A stretch of DNA of 64,000 nt from contig CM025850.1 in assembly GCA_003952965.2 (NCBI GenBank), forward strand, positions 974,378-1,038,377. Reading direction: 5' to 3'. Positions 11,204 through 23,465 of the stretch are shown here, one piece after another (the first letter of the stretch is position 1; every line of letters starts with the position of its first letter). The notes below the pieces were generated by a model. The model was not told the origin of the DNA. It ran no database searches and was given only the letters and a program-made list of their open reading frames with translations. Position numbers and translations under genes: made by a program. This DNA is from Morella rubra (lineage: Eukaryota > Streptophyta > Magnoliopsida > Fagales > Myricaceae).

Positions 11204-13611
11204 ATGTTTGGCAGGGCGCCGAAGAAGAGCGACAACACGAGGTACTATGAGATACTGGGGGTATCCAAGAACGCTTCACAGGACGATCTGAAGAAGGCCT
11301 ACAAGAAAGCCGCTATCAAGAATCATCCTGACAAGGGCGGTGATCCGGAGAAGGTACTCTTCCTTCTGCACGTTCATGGTTCATGATATTTTTGTTTTGT
11401 TTTTGTATGTGGTTTTGATTTATGTGTAGGATTATTCTGGTATTTTTTATATATGCCCACATATATTGATTAATTAGGCAATTGTAATTGAAGATGTTTT
11501 GAGATTATACTACGCAGTGTTGTGACGGAGTGGGTTTCTGGGTTTGGGTTATGCCCCATTTGTTCTGGGATCTTGGAATTGAGTAATTTTTGGGATTTTA
11601 TATTTTGGTTCTTTTAGTGTTTTTGACGATGTTCTTGTTCCTCGTTTGCGGAGTAATTCTAATTCTTGAAAGGAAGAAAAGACTACACGTTGTAGTGGCC
11701 AGAATGCTTCAGTTGACTCTAGAAGCTTGAGATATTTTCGACGCCGCGAGGAATTGGGTTAGCTGTTAGGCCTGTAGAGTTCTAAAATTGTTCTACTGAG
11801 ATCGATTTATGTCTAGGGAGCTTCGTTCTATTCCCTTTTGGATTTATGGAATTTCCCGATTGTTGTTGTAATTTGGGTGTCGGCGTGAAATTGTCGACTG
11901 GTTTATCCGTGAGGTCTCTTGGCAATAGAACTGCGTTTTCTTGTGAACAAATCGCTGGTTAACTCTTGAGTTTCTGTTTCTGGGAGTCCAAGTTAATGTG
12001 GTTTGTGCGGTAGTTTGGGAATAAGTCTGATATTTGCGATTTTACTGCAGTTCAAAGAGCTGGCCCAGGCTTATGAGGTACTAAGTGACCCCGAGAAACG
12101 TGAGATCTATGACCAATACGGTGAAGATGCCCTTAAGGAGGGAATGGGTGGCGGTGGTGGTGGCCATGATCCATTTGATATCTTCTCATCTTTCTTTGGT
12201 GGGAGCCCATTTGGAGGTGAGGACTACAAACAATTAGTTAGTATATGGCTCTTGTGATTGACACATTAACTGGTTTTAATTATGGGAAAGGGTCTTTTCT
12301 TTTTGGTTTGTTAAATTTATTCTGTCAAGAATGGAGAGTGTTTTATAGCTACTGAACTATGTCACTTGTGCAAGCAGGTGGTAGCAGTAGGGGACGAAGG
12401 CAGAGGCGGGGAGAAGATGTGGTCCACCCACTGAAGGTTTCTTTGGAGGACCTTTACCTTGGCACATCAAAGAAACTCTCGCTTTCTAGGAATGTGTTAT
12501 GTTCTAAATGCAATGGGTGAGTGTCTCTGTACGCTTCATTATTGTTATTTTCTTTGTTGGATATAGTTTCGTGGCTTTGCTTGTGTGTTCTTAATATCTG
12601 ATCAAACGACAGCAAGGGTTCGAAATCTGGAGCTTCAATGAAGTGTGCTGGTTGTCAAGGAACCGGTATGAAGGTTACTATTAGGCACCTTGGGCCCTCT
12701 ATGATTCAGCAAATGCAGCATGCTTGCAATGAATGCAAGGGTACTGGTGAGACTATCAGTGATAGAGACCGATGCCCACAATGCAAAGGAGAAAAGGTTG
12801 TCCAGGAAAAGAAGGTTTTGGAAGTCATCGTGGAGAAGGGCATGCAGAACGGACAGAAGATTACATTCCCTGGTGAAGCAGATGAGGCTGTATGTGGTCA
12901 AATTTAGCTTATAACTATCATTTGAGCTGACCTGCTTTGAATATATGTTTAGATATTTGATTGGTTGATTCCTAATTGTAATTTGCAGCCTGACACGGTT
13001 ACTGGAGACATAGTCTTTGTCCTTCAGCAGAAGGAACACCCGAAGTTCAAGAGAAAGGGTGAGGACCTTTTCGTGGAGCACACCTTGTCCCTGACTGAAG
13101 CTCTCTGTGGCTTCCAGTTTGCATTGACCCACTTGGATGGTAGACAGCTCCTTATCAAGTCAAACCCTGGGGAAGTTGTCAAGCCTGGTAAGCAAGAGTC
13201 GATCAGCATTTAGAATTTGTGGTTGTCAGTTGATTATTGTCTCGGGTGCATTGACAATGTTGAATCTCCATTGATGAAAACCATGCAGACTCGTTCAAGG
13301 GAATAAATGACGAAGGGATGCCAGTGTACCAGCGCCCATTTATGAAAGGGAAGTTGTACATTCATTTCACTGTGGAGTTCCCTGATTCTCTGAGCCCAGA
13401 GCAGGTTGCTTCACTGGAGGCCGTTCTCCCGCCAAGGCCTTCAACTCAGCTTACTGACATGGAGCTGGATGAGTGTGAGGAGACTACGCTGCATGATGTC
13501 AACATTGAAGATGAGATGCGGAGGAAGCAGCAGGCCCAGGCACAAGAGGCATATGAAGAAGATGACGACATGCCCGGTGGTGCTCAGAGGGTGCAATGTG
13601 CCCAGCAGTGA
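11204..13611 (+). CDS. Type-I DnaJ/Hsp40 co-chaperone, farnesylated (AtJ2/AtJ3-like)
   Basis: It stimulates Hsp70 ATPase and passes unfolded clients to Hsp70 in the cytosol (family knowledge). Exons: 11204-11353, 12051-12216, 12378-12516, 12613-12889, 12989-13187, 13289-13611. All have GT..AG borders and phases agree, giving 417 aa, close to the usual 420. The J domain has the HPD motif at residues 41-43. It is followed by a Gly/Phe-rich linker. Four zinc-binding repeats follow: [32 protein letters not shown]. The last deviates from CxxCxGxG at its final G, as I recall for plant homologs. Two C-terminal substrate-binding barrels follow, including [17 protein letters not shown] and [11 protein letters not shown]. 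The protein ends in CAQQ, a CaaX box for farnesylation. The first exon holds exactly the first 50 codons. No break or missing residue was seen, so the gene should be functional. Confidence 0.96.
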
Positions 13612-14726
13612 GGCTCCTTTATGCGTTTGGAGTAATCTAGGTGCTGAACTAGATCCTGAGATCGTATTGTAGGTCGAAATTGGGGAAGTGGGGAGTAATT
13701 GGTTGCGATATATATTGAGTGAGTTGTGGTCTTCTGGCCCTTCCAATGGCAGAGCCATAGATCACTAAAAACACCGTCATTAATTATTTCTAGTCTTGTA
13801 ACCTCAAACCTTTCAATATTATGACTGTTTTTCTTGAAACTTACATTCTTTGTCGAGATGTATTTCTTTGTCCTGGAGAAGTTTTTGACTGGTGTGGGAA
13901 AATGGGGGTAGAATTTTGGTTTTATGAGTCACTCGACGGTTTCAATATTATAGACATTCTTCTTCTCTCGGATGTGATCCTTGGTGGCGTCCAAGTCCAG
14001 ATCCGCAATAGTGCTGCTATTTACAAGCTCATTATCCCGAGATTTTTCAGAAGTTTCAATTTTAAAAGTTTCATTACTCAGATAAAATTTACATTAATGG
14101 GGTAACTAGAAAAAAAAGAAAGAACAATTAAAATATTAATATTAATATTATTTAATGTAATTTAAGCTATTGATAGAATTCATTAAAGTGTTTGACAATA
14201 TAAAAAATTTATATTAGGATCTGTTAGGACGGAAAGCGTTAAGATTGAAACTTTTTCCAACTGAAATTTTTATCTGAAAACTAGAACTGATTAGGCTGAC
14301 CACCCTGCCTACGCCCAAAGTCAGCTTTAGTAAAAAGGCCTTTGCCTTCAGCATTAGGATAGAAACTTTTTCCGACTGAAATTTTTTATCTGAAACCTAG
14401 AACTGATTAGGCTGACCACCCTACCCTGCCTTTGCCCAAGTTTTGATATGATGACAAAGAATATAGGTTGTTTGTTTAAGATATTCGAGCAGATGAGTAT
14501 CTTGTATATCTTCTGTTGATAGTGCGTAGAAAAACAAAAGGTGGGGCCATAAAAGTACATTGAAGCCTGGTGTCTGATCCCAAATTAACAGGCAAAACTC
14601 ATTAAAATTGTAAACAATAGAGAATTATGTGCCTAATTGTGGGGTATAAGCAGTAATCCTGCACTGAAACTTAAATCGATTTCTAACAATACCAAAATCT
14701 CTCACCAAGTAATTGGAGAGTGCAAG
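13612..14726. other. DnaJ 3' region and intergenic space
   Basis: The DnaJ 3' UTR probably occupies the first few hundred bases. The remainder is AT-rich and contains the direct repeat listed separately. No gene is recognised before the pseudokinase stop codon at 14727. Confidence 0.4.
14236..14440. repeat. Direct repeat, two units of about 80 bp
   Basis: The unit beginning gaaactttttccaactgaaa at about 14246 recurs, slightly changed, at about 14361 (gaaactttttccgactgaaa). Both run through tagaactgattaggctgacc and end in gcccaa(a)g. The copies are about 115 bases apart, start to start. Function unknown. Confidence 0.75.
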
Positions 14727-17700
14727 TTAGTCACGTTTAAAAACCACCTTCTTCTGGAGATAATGAAGTATCTGCGGAATAGAAAATATTGGTTTGTCCC
14801 CAGATTTAATGCACAATTTTGCTACAGCTAGAAGGTTCTTAAGCTCACTGGAATTATAGGTATTTCCAAGATCTGGGTCTATCATTTTATGCATGGAACT
14901 AGCAAAGCGAGATCCTTGGACCCACTGGATTAGATCAGCACCACCCTTTTCTGAAGATTGACCAGTAACAAGCTCCAGAATCAGCACGCCAAGCTGTAGT
15001 ATGATGCTACTACTCTCCTGTGCCAAACAGTCTGCAATAAAGGATAGAAATAGACAAATACAAACACCAATTATAACAAAGAAAGTATGTGTTGCAAAAT
15101 TGTCACGAGGGTAAAAGTGTTACGAATAACCTTCTGTGCATGAGGCATGAGGCATTGTGGCGTAATTTCCTCCAGAACTAAGAAAGCCAACATCAGATAG
15201 CTGTGATAAGCAATGGAAACATCTTGTTTTAATAACCCCTCACGATTAGAGCCAAATGCTCAAAGAAAAAAGAAATAAGAGTAAATGCATCCATACTTTT
15301 GCTGTGAAGTTTTCATCTAGCATGATATTACTCGAGCTAACGGAGAAATGATACACCGGCGGGTCACTGAAGAGAAGCAGATATTCCTGCATTATAAAAT
15401 CAGCATAACTTACTACTGAGCCACGCTTGTAAAGCTTTGCCCATACTGTAACTTGTTATGCTAGTATGAAAAGAAGAAGAAGATGATTTCATATATCATG
15501 TGGGTAAGCTGATGTGATCAATGCATAAAAAGATAAAATAAAATAGAAATCCCATTCCTGGGTAGCCACTAAGACTGGTAGAGGCCAAGAGATTCAGCAG
15601 AGAAGAGGCTGGCTTACCGAAACTGGACACACAGCATGGCGCAATAGTTACTGATCTACTGTAAGGTAAAGAATCAACAGTTGGCACAATGAGAAGATTT
15701 GACCAAATTGAAAAGTGGCCATCGGTTCAAATGAAATGTCATGTAACAAAGATTCATATCAAAGGCTAGTTGTTGTACTTGATGCTAAAGTCACCAGCGA
15801 GAATGTAGATACTAACATGACTGTTTCTTACTCAAAATTTAGAACTCCACGGGAGAGCACAGAAAAAGGTTACAAAATCTTAAAAGTTGTAAAAGGCTTA
15901 TAGTAGGGATTCGGCTATGATCTCTGTTTTACCATTGCGAGATAGTGCCTTGACAGGCATTGGAAAACTTCGCCTTAAAGTTTTTATTAGCTTATAAGCT
16001 AGCATTTACAAGTATGGTTTATGCTACCAAATGTCTTGACTTATGAAACATTTAAACTAAGAGCAGCATCGCCATGTCAGAGCACAGTAGCAGATTTTTA
16101 TTATGGGTATCAAAGGGCTTCCACTCAATGATAGGTCTTTGAAATGGTACCCACTTCCTGTTATGTTTGCGAGCTCACACAATAGCAAAGAGGATTGGAA
16201 AGTTGTACGGGAATTAATTTTGCAGGTCAGACCTTATTTACTTTATTGGAAGACATTTAAAGGAGAAGAAACATGAGTTGATTCAGTCGTTGGAGTACAA
16301 AGTTTTCAAGCATCTTTATGGATTGAATCCATGACTTCAATGTTCACTCAGCTCATGTGTCTGATCAATTTGTTTATATGCAAAGGAGGTGTCAGGGTCT
16401 AAAGACCGAAAGCAAGAGAGGTGAAAACCACTGTATACTTTTGGACATGAATAAGATCGTATCTAAAAAAAAAGATTATGACTGCCAATATTAGGAGCCC
16501 TTCATTTGCTATGGGATGGGTGAAGTACCAGGTACTCACAGTTGTGGCATTCTAGAAAGTAAATTTCAGCTGATATTTTGCCAATAGTTTCTAACTTGTA
16601 TGGGATGCCGTATCAATAAGCTTTCCCATGATGCCATTAGGTGACTTATCCACTTCTCATGCCAGGAACTGAAAACAGATTTGCTGATCTCTGCTTCCAA
16701 ATTCAAGGGGCTACTTGTCCAAGACAATTCTACTCTTATTGTAGGCAACAATATTTGATCTATATACTTGTAAAATTTTATATTCCCTTCTAAAAAATGC
16801 TTAGAGGGCTTATGTAATGTGGCATTTTAAAGCGTGCCATATGACAGGATAATATCATGAGGGGTACAACTTACCAATGCAGCTGCTACACCAGTGGCTA
16901 TTTGTATCCTTGTCCTCCAATTTAGGGGAGTTTTAAGAGGATCTGCCAGAATCCAAATGTTAAAATGCGATTAGATAGCAAAACGTGACATTTATTGCTC
17001 CAAAAGTTACCACTAAGATGCTCCTTCAAGCTTCCATTTTCTGCATTGTCAAAAACTAGCAACCTGCAAGGAGTTAAAAAAGATACAAGTAAAAATCGCA
17101 CCTGCAAAGAGCAGAAGAAATTAACAATGCAAATTCGACTTTGTGATTTAGAGTCCTCTGTGTGTTACCAGTAACCCCACATATTTTTACAGTAACCCAA
17201 AGAGGAAACTCTTGGTGATGCACTGCACGTATATACATGATTGACAAACCAAACACAGCATTTTATGGCATGTATACAACTCCTCAACTAGACCCCAGTT
17301 GTGAAAGACTTATTCATAAATATTAAAACAACAGCGGGGCACCAACCTTTTGTGCCCAGTGGAAAACCCAATGAGTGGAAGAAGGTGGCGGTGATGCAAG
17401 CGGGACAGCAATTGCAACTCTCTGTAGAAGATATCCTGTTCTTGATTAAAAGCTCCTACTTCTTTTACCAAAGCAAACCCCCCATCTTGGAATTTGGCCT
17501 TATAAGCAGTTCTGTGCGAATTGCTGTAGATAATTCTGTGAAAACCATCGGTTGCCTTCTTTATATCCTTGTAAGAGAAGTGCCTCGCAAATAACATCGG
17601 GCCTGGAATGAGAACTAAAGGAAGTTACCAACATGTACATTTTTCATTTGTAGATTTTTGTTTCAGAAACTATCTGAAAGTAGAACAGCAGGGTTATGAC

Positions 17701-18686
17701 TATCACATAACACCAAATGAACACACGATACTGTCGAAGCAGAGAAAGGCAAGGGGAAAAAAATTGCAGCAGTATTATGGCCACCCATGATTGGGTTTTA
17801 CTTGAGGAGGATACCGAGATGTATACTACGGGATAGCATAACAACCATTTCACCATTTACCCTCGGATTCATTTTCCTCTCTCATGCAATATCATTCAGA
17901 ATCCAAAATTCCTTTCTGATCTTGTGCCTAACTTTATCCAATTTATAGGTAAAAATCAAAATGAAAATACAGATCAAAACCTGAATTGCTTCTAAATCCT
18001 TTTATAAATTGTTCAGTGTCACACATAATTTTGGGGGATTCCATATCCAAATCGAACTCTGTCCACCTACAAATCACGTGAAGTACCAAAATTGACTACG
18101 ACATCCACATGTAATTCCAAATTCTGATGGAAATCGGGTGAAGCTCCTCAAAGTGTATTAAGTGAGAGTTCTCCTCACCATTTAGAGCATTATCAAGACA
18201 CTACAACTGACATTATCAACAGTTGCAACAAATCCATGTACAATTCAATCAATTCAAGTTCGCTCACGAAACTAACACCATGTCACTATCAAGAAGTGAG
18301 CAAGATAAAGTCATATGAGGTCATTTTCCAGATAATTCAACTAACATCGGCCAGAATTAGTCTTAAATCGTCGAAGATTCGGTCAATTTCAGCAACTTTC
18401 AGTGACCCGACACCAAATCACTGTCACTGAGCGCCCTTAGAAGCACTGAATTACCCCCCCATTGTCTGAATCTTCTAAAAAACCAAAACCTATTGCTTAA
18501 AAACGCTGAACTGAAGGTAAAAAGCGGGTTGGAATTGAGGTACCGTGGCGAGATTTGTGGAGGCATGCAAGGAGGTGAAGCCTGATCCTGCGGATCAAAC
18601 GGTCCATGCCCAGTCTGGAAATTTCGTTTTGGGGGTTCTTGTGATCCAAGCAGAGGAGAGTCAACGAAAGAAAACTGAAGTCTCAT
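14727..18686 (-). CDS. Receptor-kinase-related cytoplasmic pseudokinase, 356 aa
   Basis: Eight exons on the minus strand join in phase: 18686-18544, 18066-17981, 17602-17347, 17063-17011, 16942-16875, 15386-15297, 15200-15131, 15031-14727 (1071 bases with stop). All have GT..AG borders. The kinase-like domain starts near FSYKDIKKATDGF (residue 85) and resembles plant RLK/RLCK kinases of the At1g49730 type. The beta-3 lysine (K123, in ALVKEV) and alpha-C glutamate (E138) survive, but the glycine loop is absent (IIYSNSHRTAYKAKF). HRD is replaced by YHF (214-216), DFG by DVG (235-237), and no APE motif follows. It is therefore predicted catalytically inactive. There is no signal peptide or transmembrane segment, so it should be cytosolic. 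The intron between exons 5 and 6 is about 1.5 kb. The unbroken phase across eight exons argues for a real gene rather than a decayed one. Start choice (ATG at 18686) is the least certain part. Confidence 0.8.
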
Positions 18687-19690
18687 TATTTTCTTGCTTT
18701 TTATAACGGACCACAGTCTACAGAATCTATTACTTTTTGTAAGAAGAAGAAAAAGGGAGGGAGAAAACGAGAGCGGTTAAAATGGTCATCCAGTCCGTTG
18801 CTATGTTCACTGCTACAGCCGAGTGCCGACAGTTGGTATCGCTTTCAGGGCCTGAAGGTTCAATGATGTATCTGGCCATGAATGGAGGTCATGGCATGAT
18901 GTAACTGCCGTCTGGAAGGAATTAGGATTTCTAAAACTTTCATGTTTTTTTTTTCTTTTCACAAAAAATATCAGTTACATTTTATTATACTTTAACTTTA
19001 AAATAACTATTTATTATTATTTTTAAAATTATTTAGATAATTATAAAACTCAATTCAACCTAATAAAGTCTCAATATAAAACTTGATCATCTTTCTTTTC
19101 TATATCTTTTCTCACATCAAGTGAGATTTAGGTCACAACTCACACCATAAACTCCGTTCGTGCCATAGTTTCACATTTAGAAAGTTATCAATATATTTAG
19201 AAAAAAAAAATTACCAATTTATTTTAATCAAGGCAATTTGTTTTGTGGATGTGGGGGGCATCCTTCTTTCCACTGTGCAAAATATTTCTTACCAATCTTC
19301 CAAGGTGGCAAAGATCCCCCGGAAATCCAAAATTAAGGTTAGATTACTTATGATATATTTATTTCTGATTGTATTATTCTATTTTCTGGCCCAAAACAAG
19401 AAAAGAACATCCTCAGAAGACAAACAAGCCAACTGGGTCAAAGAGTCATTGATTAGAAAGTTCTGGATGTAAACCATTTAATGGTAATTATAGGCATAAA
19501 CTAATGGACCGACGCATGCTCTTTTGGGGGACATGACATCGATCCTGTGGGTCAGGCTAGGCTGGTTTTAGGTGAGCTGAGCCTGTCAAGACCTACAGCA
19601 GTCATTTACGACCAAAACGTCCGTGGACTAAAATCGCACCAAATGGTTTATGTGAAAAAGTTTTCAACGAAACTGTAAAGAGGCGTAAAA
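18687..19690. other. Intergenic, upstream of the pseudokinase gene
   Basis: It contains the presumed leader and promoter of the minus-strand pseudokinase gene and AT-rich DNA. No gene or clear mobile element end was recognised. Confidence 0.35.
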
Positions 19691-19699
19691 TGGACAAAG

Positions 19700-20640
19700 C
19701 TGCAGAGAAGTTGGTCCCATTGACTTACCAAAAAACAAAAAAACTTGGTCCCATTCGACAATTGTTTAGTTTTTAACATGATATGTAACAGCCTTTGATG
19801 CATCGAGAACAGCAAGCAATTGAGATTAGGCATCGACAAAAGGGGTAGATCTAAATGTCTAAAGTTCCAACTCCTATCAACAACTAGCACACCTATTTTG
19901 GCAATCGCAGCATTCGGGATGTTCATCAAGCGCTTCATCAAGACACTTCTTACAATCAATAAAGCTTCCCTTTAAGCATAAAACTTTCGACTAGCACAGG
20001 CTTTGTTGGACGAGCTGCTTAACCGAATAGCTAACTGATTTTTTTTTTTGTGTGACGGGGAAAAACTCAGTTCGTCAAGTCCATTGGAGTGGAACCCATC
20101 TAATAAATTTATAAATTTCGAGTCGGTACAACTCTCTCAAATCATACAAATTAAATAAGTCTGATTTTATTGTAGAAGTGACCTTAAAGAATTATTTACA
20201 TATAAAAGAATTCAAACTTGAGATCTTAAGAAAGCACACTCCTAAATTCTGTGTCCTGACTGCCCAAACCAATCCCTTAATAGTTATCCCTACCTGACTT
20301 TTTGACTGAAGAAAGTGGGATTTTTTTTTGCTCTTTAGACGTTCCACATGTAGAACTCGTATTCGTTAGAAGAAATCTGCATTGGAGTACTTTAAGAGGT
20401 AGTAATCGTACCAGATTTCGTTTACCGCCAGGACAAAGGTATCGAAGCTCTTTGCCTGCATGAATGACACAGGTCTTACACTTTGTTCTCGAGACATCTC
20501 CTCGACAGAGGGCTAAACCATTTATAATTGGTTTTTTCCTCGGCCAGTCGAGCCAAGTCCAAATCCAAGAGGAGAAACTTTGGTGGACAACAGATTGAGC
20601 AAGCCATTCAAGTTTATACCACAAAGGCTATTTGCGGAAA
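19700..20640 (-). pseudogene. Cysteine-rich repeat secretory protein (Gnk2/DUF26) pseudogene
   Basis: Homologous along its length to the two intact genes at 56503-57228 and 59951-60676. From about 20640 down one reads GLALCRGDVSRTKCKTCVI, the first C-X8-C-X2-C Gnk2 motif. The end near 19850 aligns with the C-terminal GRVVGGSCNFRYELYPF region. The signal peptide and first ~30 codons are missing. Frame changes occur in the YDYCLLKYS and FYMWNV region, and about 90 bases of the second domain are deleted. An unrelated insertion of about 250 bases (about 20022-20275, starting with a T tract and gtgtgacggggaaaaactc) splits it. The 3' flank (19700-19830) also aligns with the flank of the 59951 gene, so the whole locus was copied and then decayed. 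Confidence 0.85.
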
Positions 20641-20780
20641 ATAATTTGTCATTGCTGGTATCAAGGGGGTGCTATGTGCGCACATGGCCATGTGGTGCTG
20701 CGTGAGACTGTGAGCCAACATGCTATCCCATACACGCATGCCCCACCTGCTGACTTGCATGGCGCGGGAGCTGGCCAAGC

Positions 20781-20804
20781 TGGCACTGGCACTGGCACTG
20801 GCAC
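20781..20804. repeat. (TGGCAC)4 hexamer microsatellite
   Basis: Four perfect TGGCAC units lie just left of the LTR element that begins at 20838. Confidence 0.9.
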
Positions 20805-21049
20805 ATGCCATGAGAATAACTTGACGTGCTTGTAGGTTGTTAGTATATTATCCCGTATAAGGTACCCTCTCCTCCTATAATTATGTCTCTCCTCTTATAA
20901 AAGGATGGATAATTTTACGCTTTATACATATATCAGAATATATAAAGTATTCTTTATTCTCTTTGTCTATTATCTTATTTCAACGTGGTATTAGAGCCAT
21001 TTTGATCCCGTGGTTCAGGCTGGCCAGCACTCTTGTTGGTTTAGCTTAG

Positions 21050-21492
21050 TCTAGGACTGTACAACTAAAAATCCGGTCTAATTTTTAGTCTGAAATCCGA
21101 CTGTGCCTAAATTAAAGGATCGGACCAGACCACTTATAAGTGGTCCGGTTGGATCACTTAAGTGGTTCGGATCGGTTTCCTTTTTTTTTTTTCCTAAACT
21201 TTTTTTTTTTCAAAATTTTCAGCTCAAATCTTTTAATAAAAAATTAGTTGAAGGGTGAGGGGCATGGTCAAAGAACTCAAAACACATAATTTTAGGGTAA
21301 AATTTTTTAATTTGTATTAAAAAATTATTATTTATATTAATAAATCTTGTCCGATCCGATTTGGACCGGATCTTAAAATGCCTGGACCGGATTTAACTGG
21401 TTTTCAAATTTGGTCCGGACCGGATCGGATTTGGACTACTAAGACTACAAATCCGGTCTGGTTTTGTGGTCCGGTCCGGTCTTGTGTAGCCC
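21050..21492. mobile_element. Probable hAT-type MITE nested in the LTR element
   Basis: The left end has GGACTGTACAACTAAAAATC; the reverse complement of the right end has GGGCTACACAAGACCGG. The flanks are TAGCTTAG (21042-21049) and TAGCTTGG (21493-21500), an 8-bp duplication with one mismatch. Subterminal ggtccgg and its complement are repeated many times, as in hAT MITEs. No coding capacity. Confidence 0.55.
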
Positions 21493-22024
21493 TAGCTTGG
21501 CCTAGTTCAACTTAATTCAGGCCTAGTCCAATCTGGCCTAGTTTAGTTCTTTTCTTATCTTTTCATGGGCCTTCCGATGCTCGTCCGACATCATTCAGGC
21601 AACCTCCTTGCATTACTCCGGTGATCTTCCAAAATCTTCTCTCTAGCCTTCTAGCATCCCTCTAACGAACTTCTGGTGATCTCCCAATTCTGGTCATCTT
21701 CAAGCTGTTGTTCACCTTTATCCGGCCAGATTTCGGCAATCCTCTCCGATCATCTTCAGGCGAATTTTCGCCCTTCTCCAACCAGATTCCGATGATATGC
21801 TTCGAGCCTTCTGTTCATTGATCTTTGGTGTCTCTATCACTAACCACCATCTCCAGTCATTGTCCTCCCCATCTTTAGCCATCTTTAAGGCCCATTTGCC
21901 CTTCTGGCCATCTTCAGGCGATCATTCGCCCCATCTTCGACAATCTTCGGATGACTATCCGTCCCCTCTTGGCCATCTTCAGGTGTCATTGCTCGACATA
22001 TCTAGTATTTCGATCACCGTTCGT

Positions 22025-22690
22025 TAGATCTTGTCTCTGTCCCTACCCCCATCGGATCTGATGCCACCGCCCAGTGCAGCGGATCTTATCTCTATCCTGA
22101 CCCTGTCGGATCTTGTGTCACTGCCTTGTGCAGTGGATCTTCTCTCTGTTCCAACCCTGGTCGGATCTTGTTCTGCTGCCCTATGTAACAAATCTTGTCT
22201 ATGTTTCTACCCTAGTCGGATTTTGTGTTGTCGCCCTGTGTAGTGGATCTTGTCTCTGCTACGACCCCAGTTGGATCTTATTTCATTGCCCTGTGTAGCA
22301 AATCTTGTCTATGCTCTGATCCCCTGTCGAATCTTGTGTTGCCACCCTGTGTAGCGGATCTTGTCTCTGCCCTGACCACTGTTAGATCTTGTGCTACTTC
22401 CCTGTGCAGTGGATCTTGTCTATGCTCTGACCCCGATCGGATCTTATTCCACTGCTCTGTGCAGCAAATCTTGTCTATGCTCTGACCCCGGTCGGATCTT
22501 GTTTCGCCGCCCTATGTAGCAGATCTTGTCTTTGTCTTGACCCACATCGGATCTTGTGTTGTCGCCCTGTGCAGTAGATCTTGTCTCTGCCCTGACCCCG
22601 GTCAAATTTTGTTCCGTTGCCTTATGTAGCAAATCGTGTTTATGCTCTGATTCCTGTAGGATCTTGTGCCTCCGCCCTATGCAGTGGATC
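22025..22690. repeat. Tandem array, about twelve copies of a ~55-bp unit
   Basis: The phrase ggatcttgtctctg (or aaatcttgtctatg) recurs at 22081, 22135, 22190, 22245, 22300 and 22356, and so on to about 22690. Spacing is 54-56 bases. Each unit also carries a ccctgaccccggtcggatct-like segment. Copies differ by several substitutions, so the array is old. It lies inside the non-autonomous LTR element. Confidence 0.85.
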
Positions 22691-23465
22691 TTGTCTCTGT
22701 ATCTCGATTTCTGGTCTGTTAATACGTTAAATCGATTTTTCTGGCTCTCTTTCTTTGGGTTCTTCAATCTTGTTGTTCTTTTACTAAAATTTGGGTCCCT
22801 ATTCATCGATTTTTAGTCTTTCCATGCCTCAAATCTATTCTACGTGTCTCATACTCTTGTTTGGTGGAAAGAACGCCTTGTTTTGAAGTCCCATGCGCCC
22901 TCACACACTGCTTGAAGTCTTTGCCGCTCTGTCCTCCTCCGCGTGCACCTTCACAAGATCGCTTCACGTGCCCACCACACGTCCTGCCTCTTTCTCCACG
23001 TGCCAGCTTAGCTCCAGCCAGTTTCCACCTTCTGTCCAGCCCGAATTCAAAGCCCAGTCCAGGTCTGACCTATTTTCACCCACCGCTTAGCCTGATCCAC
23101 CTTCGGTCCAATCCAAGTTTGATGCTGGCGACCCACTAGCCCGCTCCGATCAGGCCCTCCAGTTCAATCCGGTCCGTCTCGTTCCAACCATGCCCTCCGT
23201 TTGTTCTAATTTGCTTGCTAATATCTTCGCCAAGGCTCATCCTCTTGGACGTCATCAAGATTTCATTGGTAAACTCAAGTTAGCATCTTCACTCCCACCT
23301 TGAGTTTGAGGGGGTGTTAGTATATTATCCTGTATAGATTACCCTCTCCTCCGATAATTATGTCTCTCCTCTCATAAAAGGATGAATCATTGTACACTTT
23401 ATACACATATCAGAATATACAAAGTATTCTTCATTCTCTCTGTCTATTTTTTTATTTCAATATAG

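Larger units (their letters stand above)
20838..23459 (+). mobile_element. Non-autonomous short-LTR retrotransposon, 2.6 kb
   Basis: Two direct LTRs of exactly 145 bp (20838-20982 and 23315-23459) start TGTTAGTATATTATCC and end TTTCA. A primer-binding site, TGGTATTAGAGCC at 20986-20998, matches the tRNA-Met initiator complement with one change. A polypurine tract (gagggggt context, about 23302-23314) abuts the right LTR. The 2.3-kb internal region has no recognisable gag or pol; instead it carries a roughly 55-bp tandem array (22025-22690) and a small nested element (21050-21492). LTR length and priming site suggest a Copia-derived TRIM/LARD-like element. I found no convincing target duplication: the left flank is taggt and the right flank atata. 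Confidence 0.85.

Noticed and set aside
12635..13132. Minus-strand open frame of 165 codons across DnaJ exons 4-5
   Set aside because: Crosses an intron of a clearly conserved gene on the other strand and shows no domain.
22031..22485. Cysteine-rich open frames in the 22.0-22.8 kb region resembling a repetitive secreted protein
   Set aside because: Several frames are open at once because of the ~55-bp tandem repeat, there is no consistent start or signal peptide, and the region lies inside a non-autonomous LTR element.
22025..22690. CRISPR-like array from regular repeats
   Set aside because: Plant nuclear context, no unique spacers between repeats; the whole unit is repeated, so it is a minisatellite.
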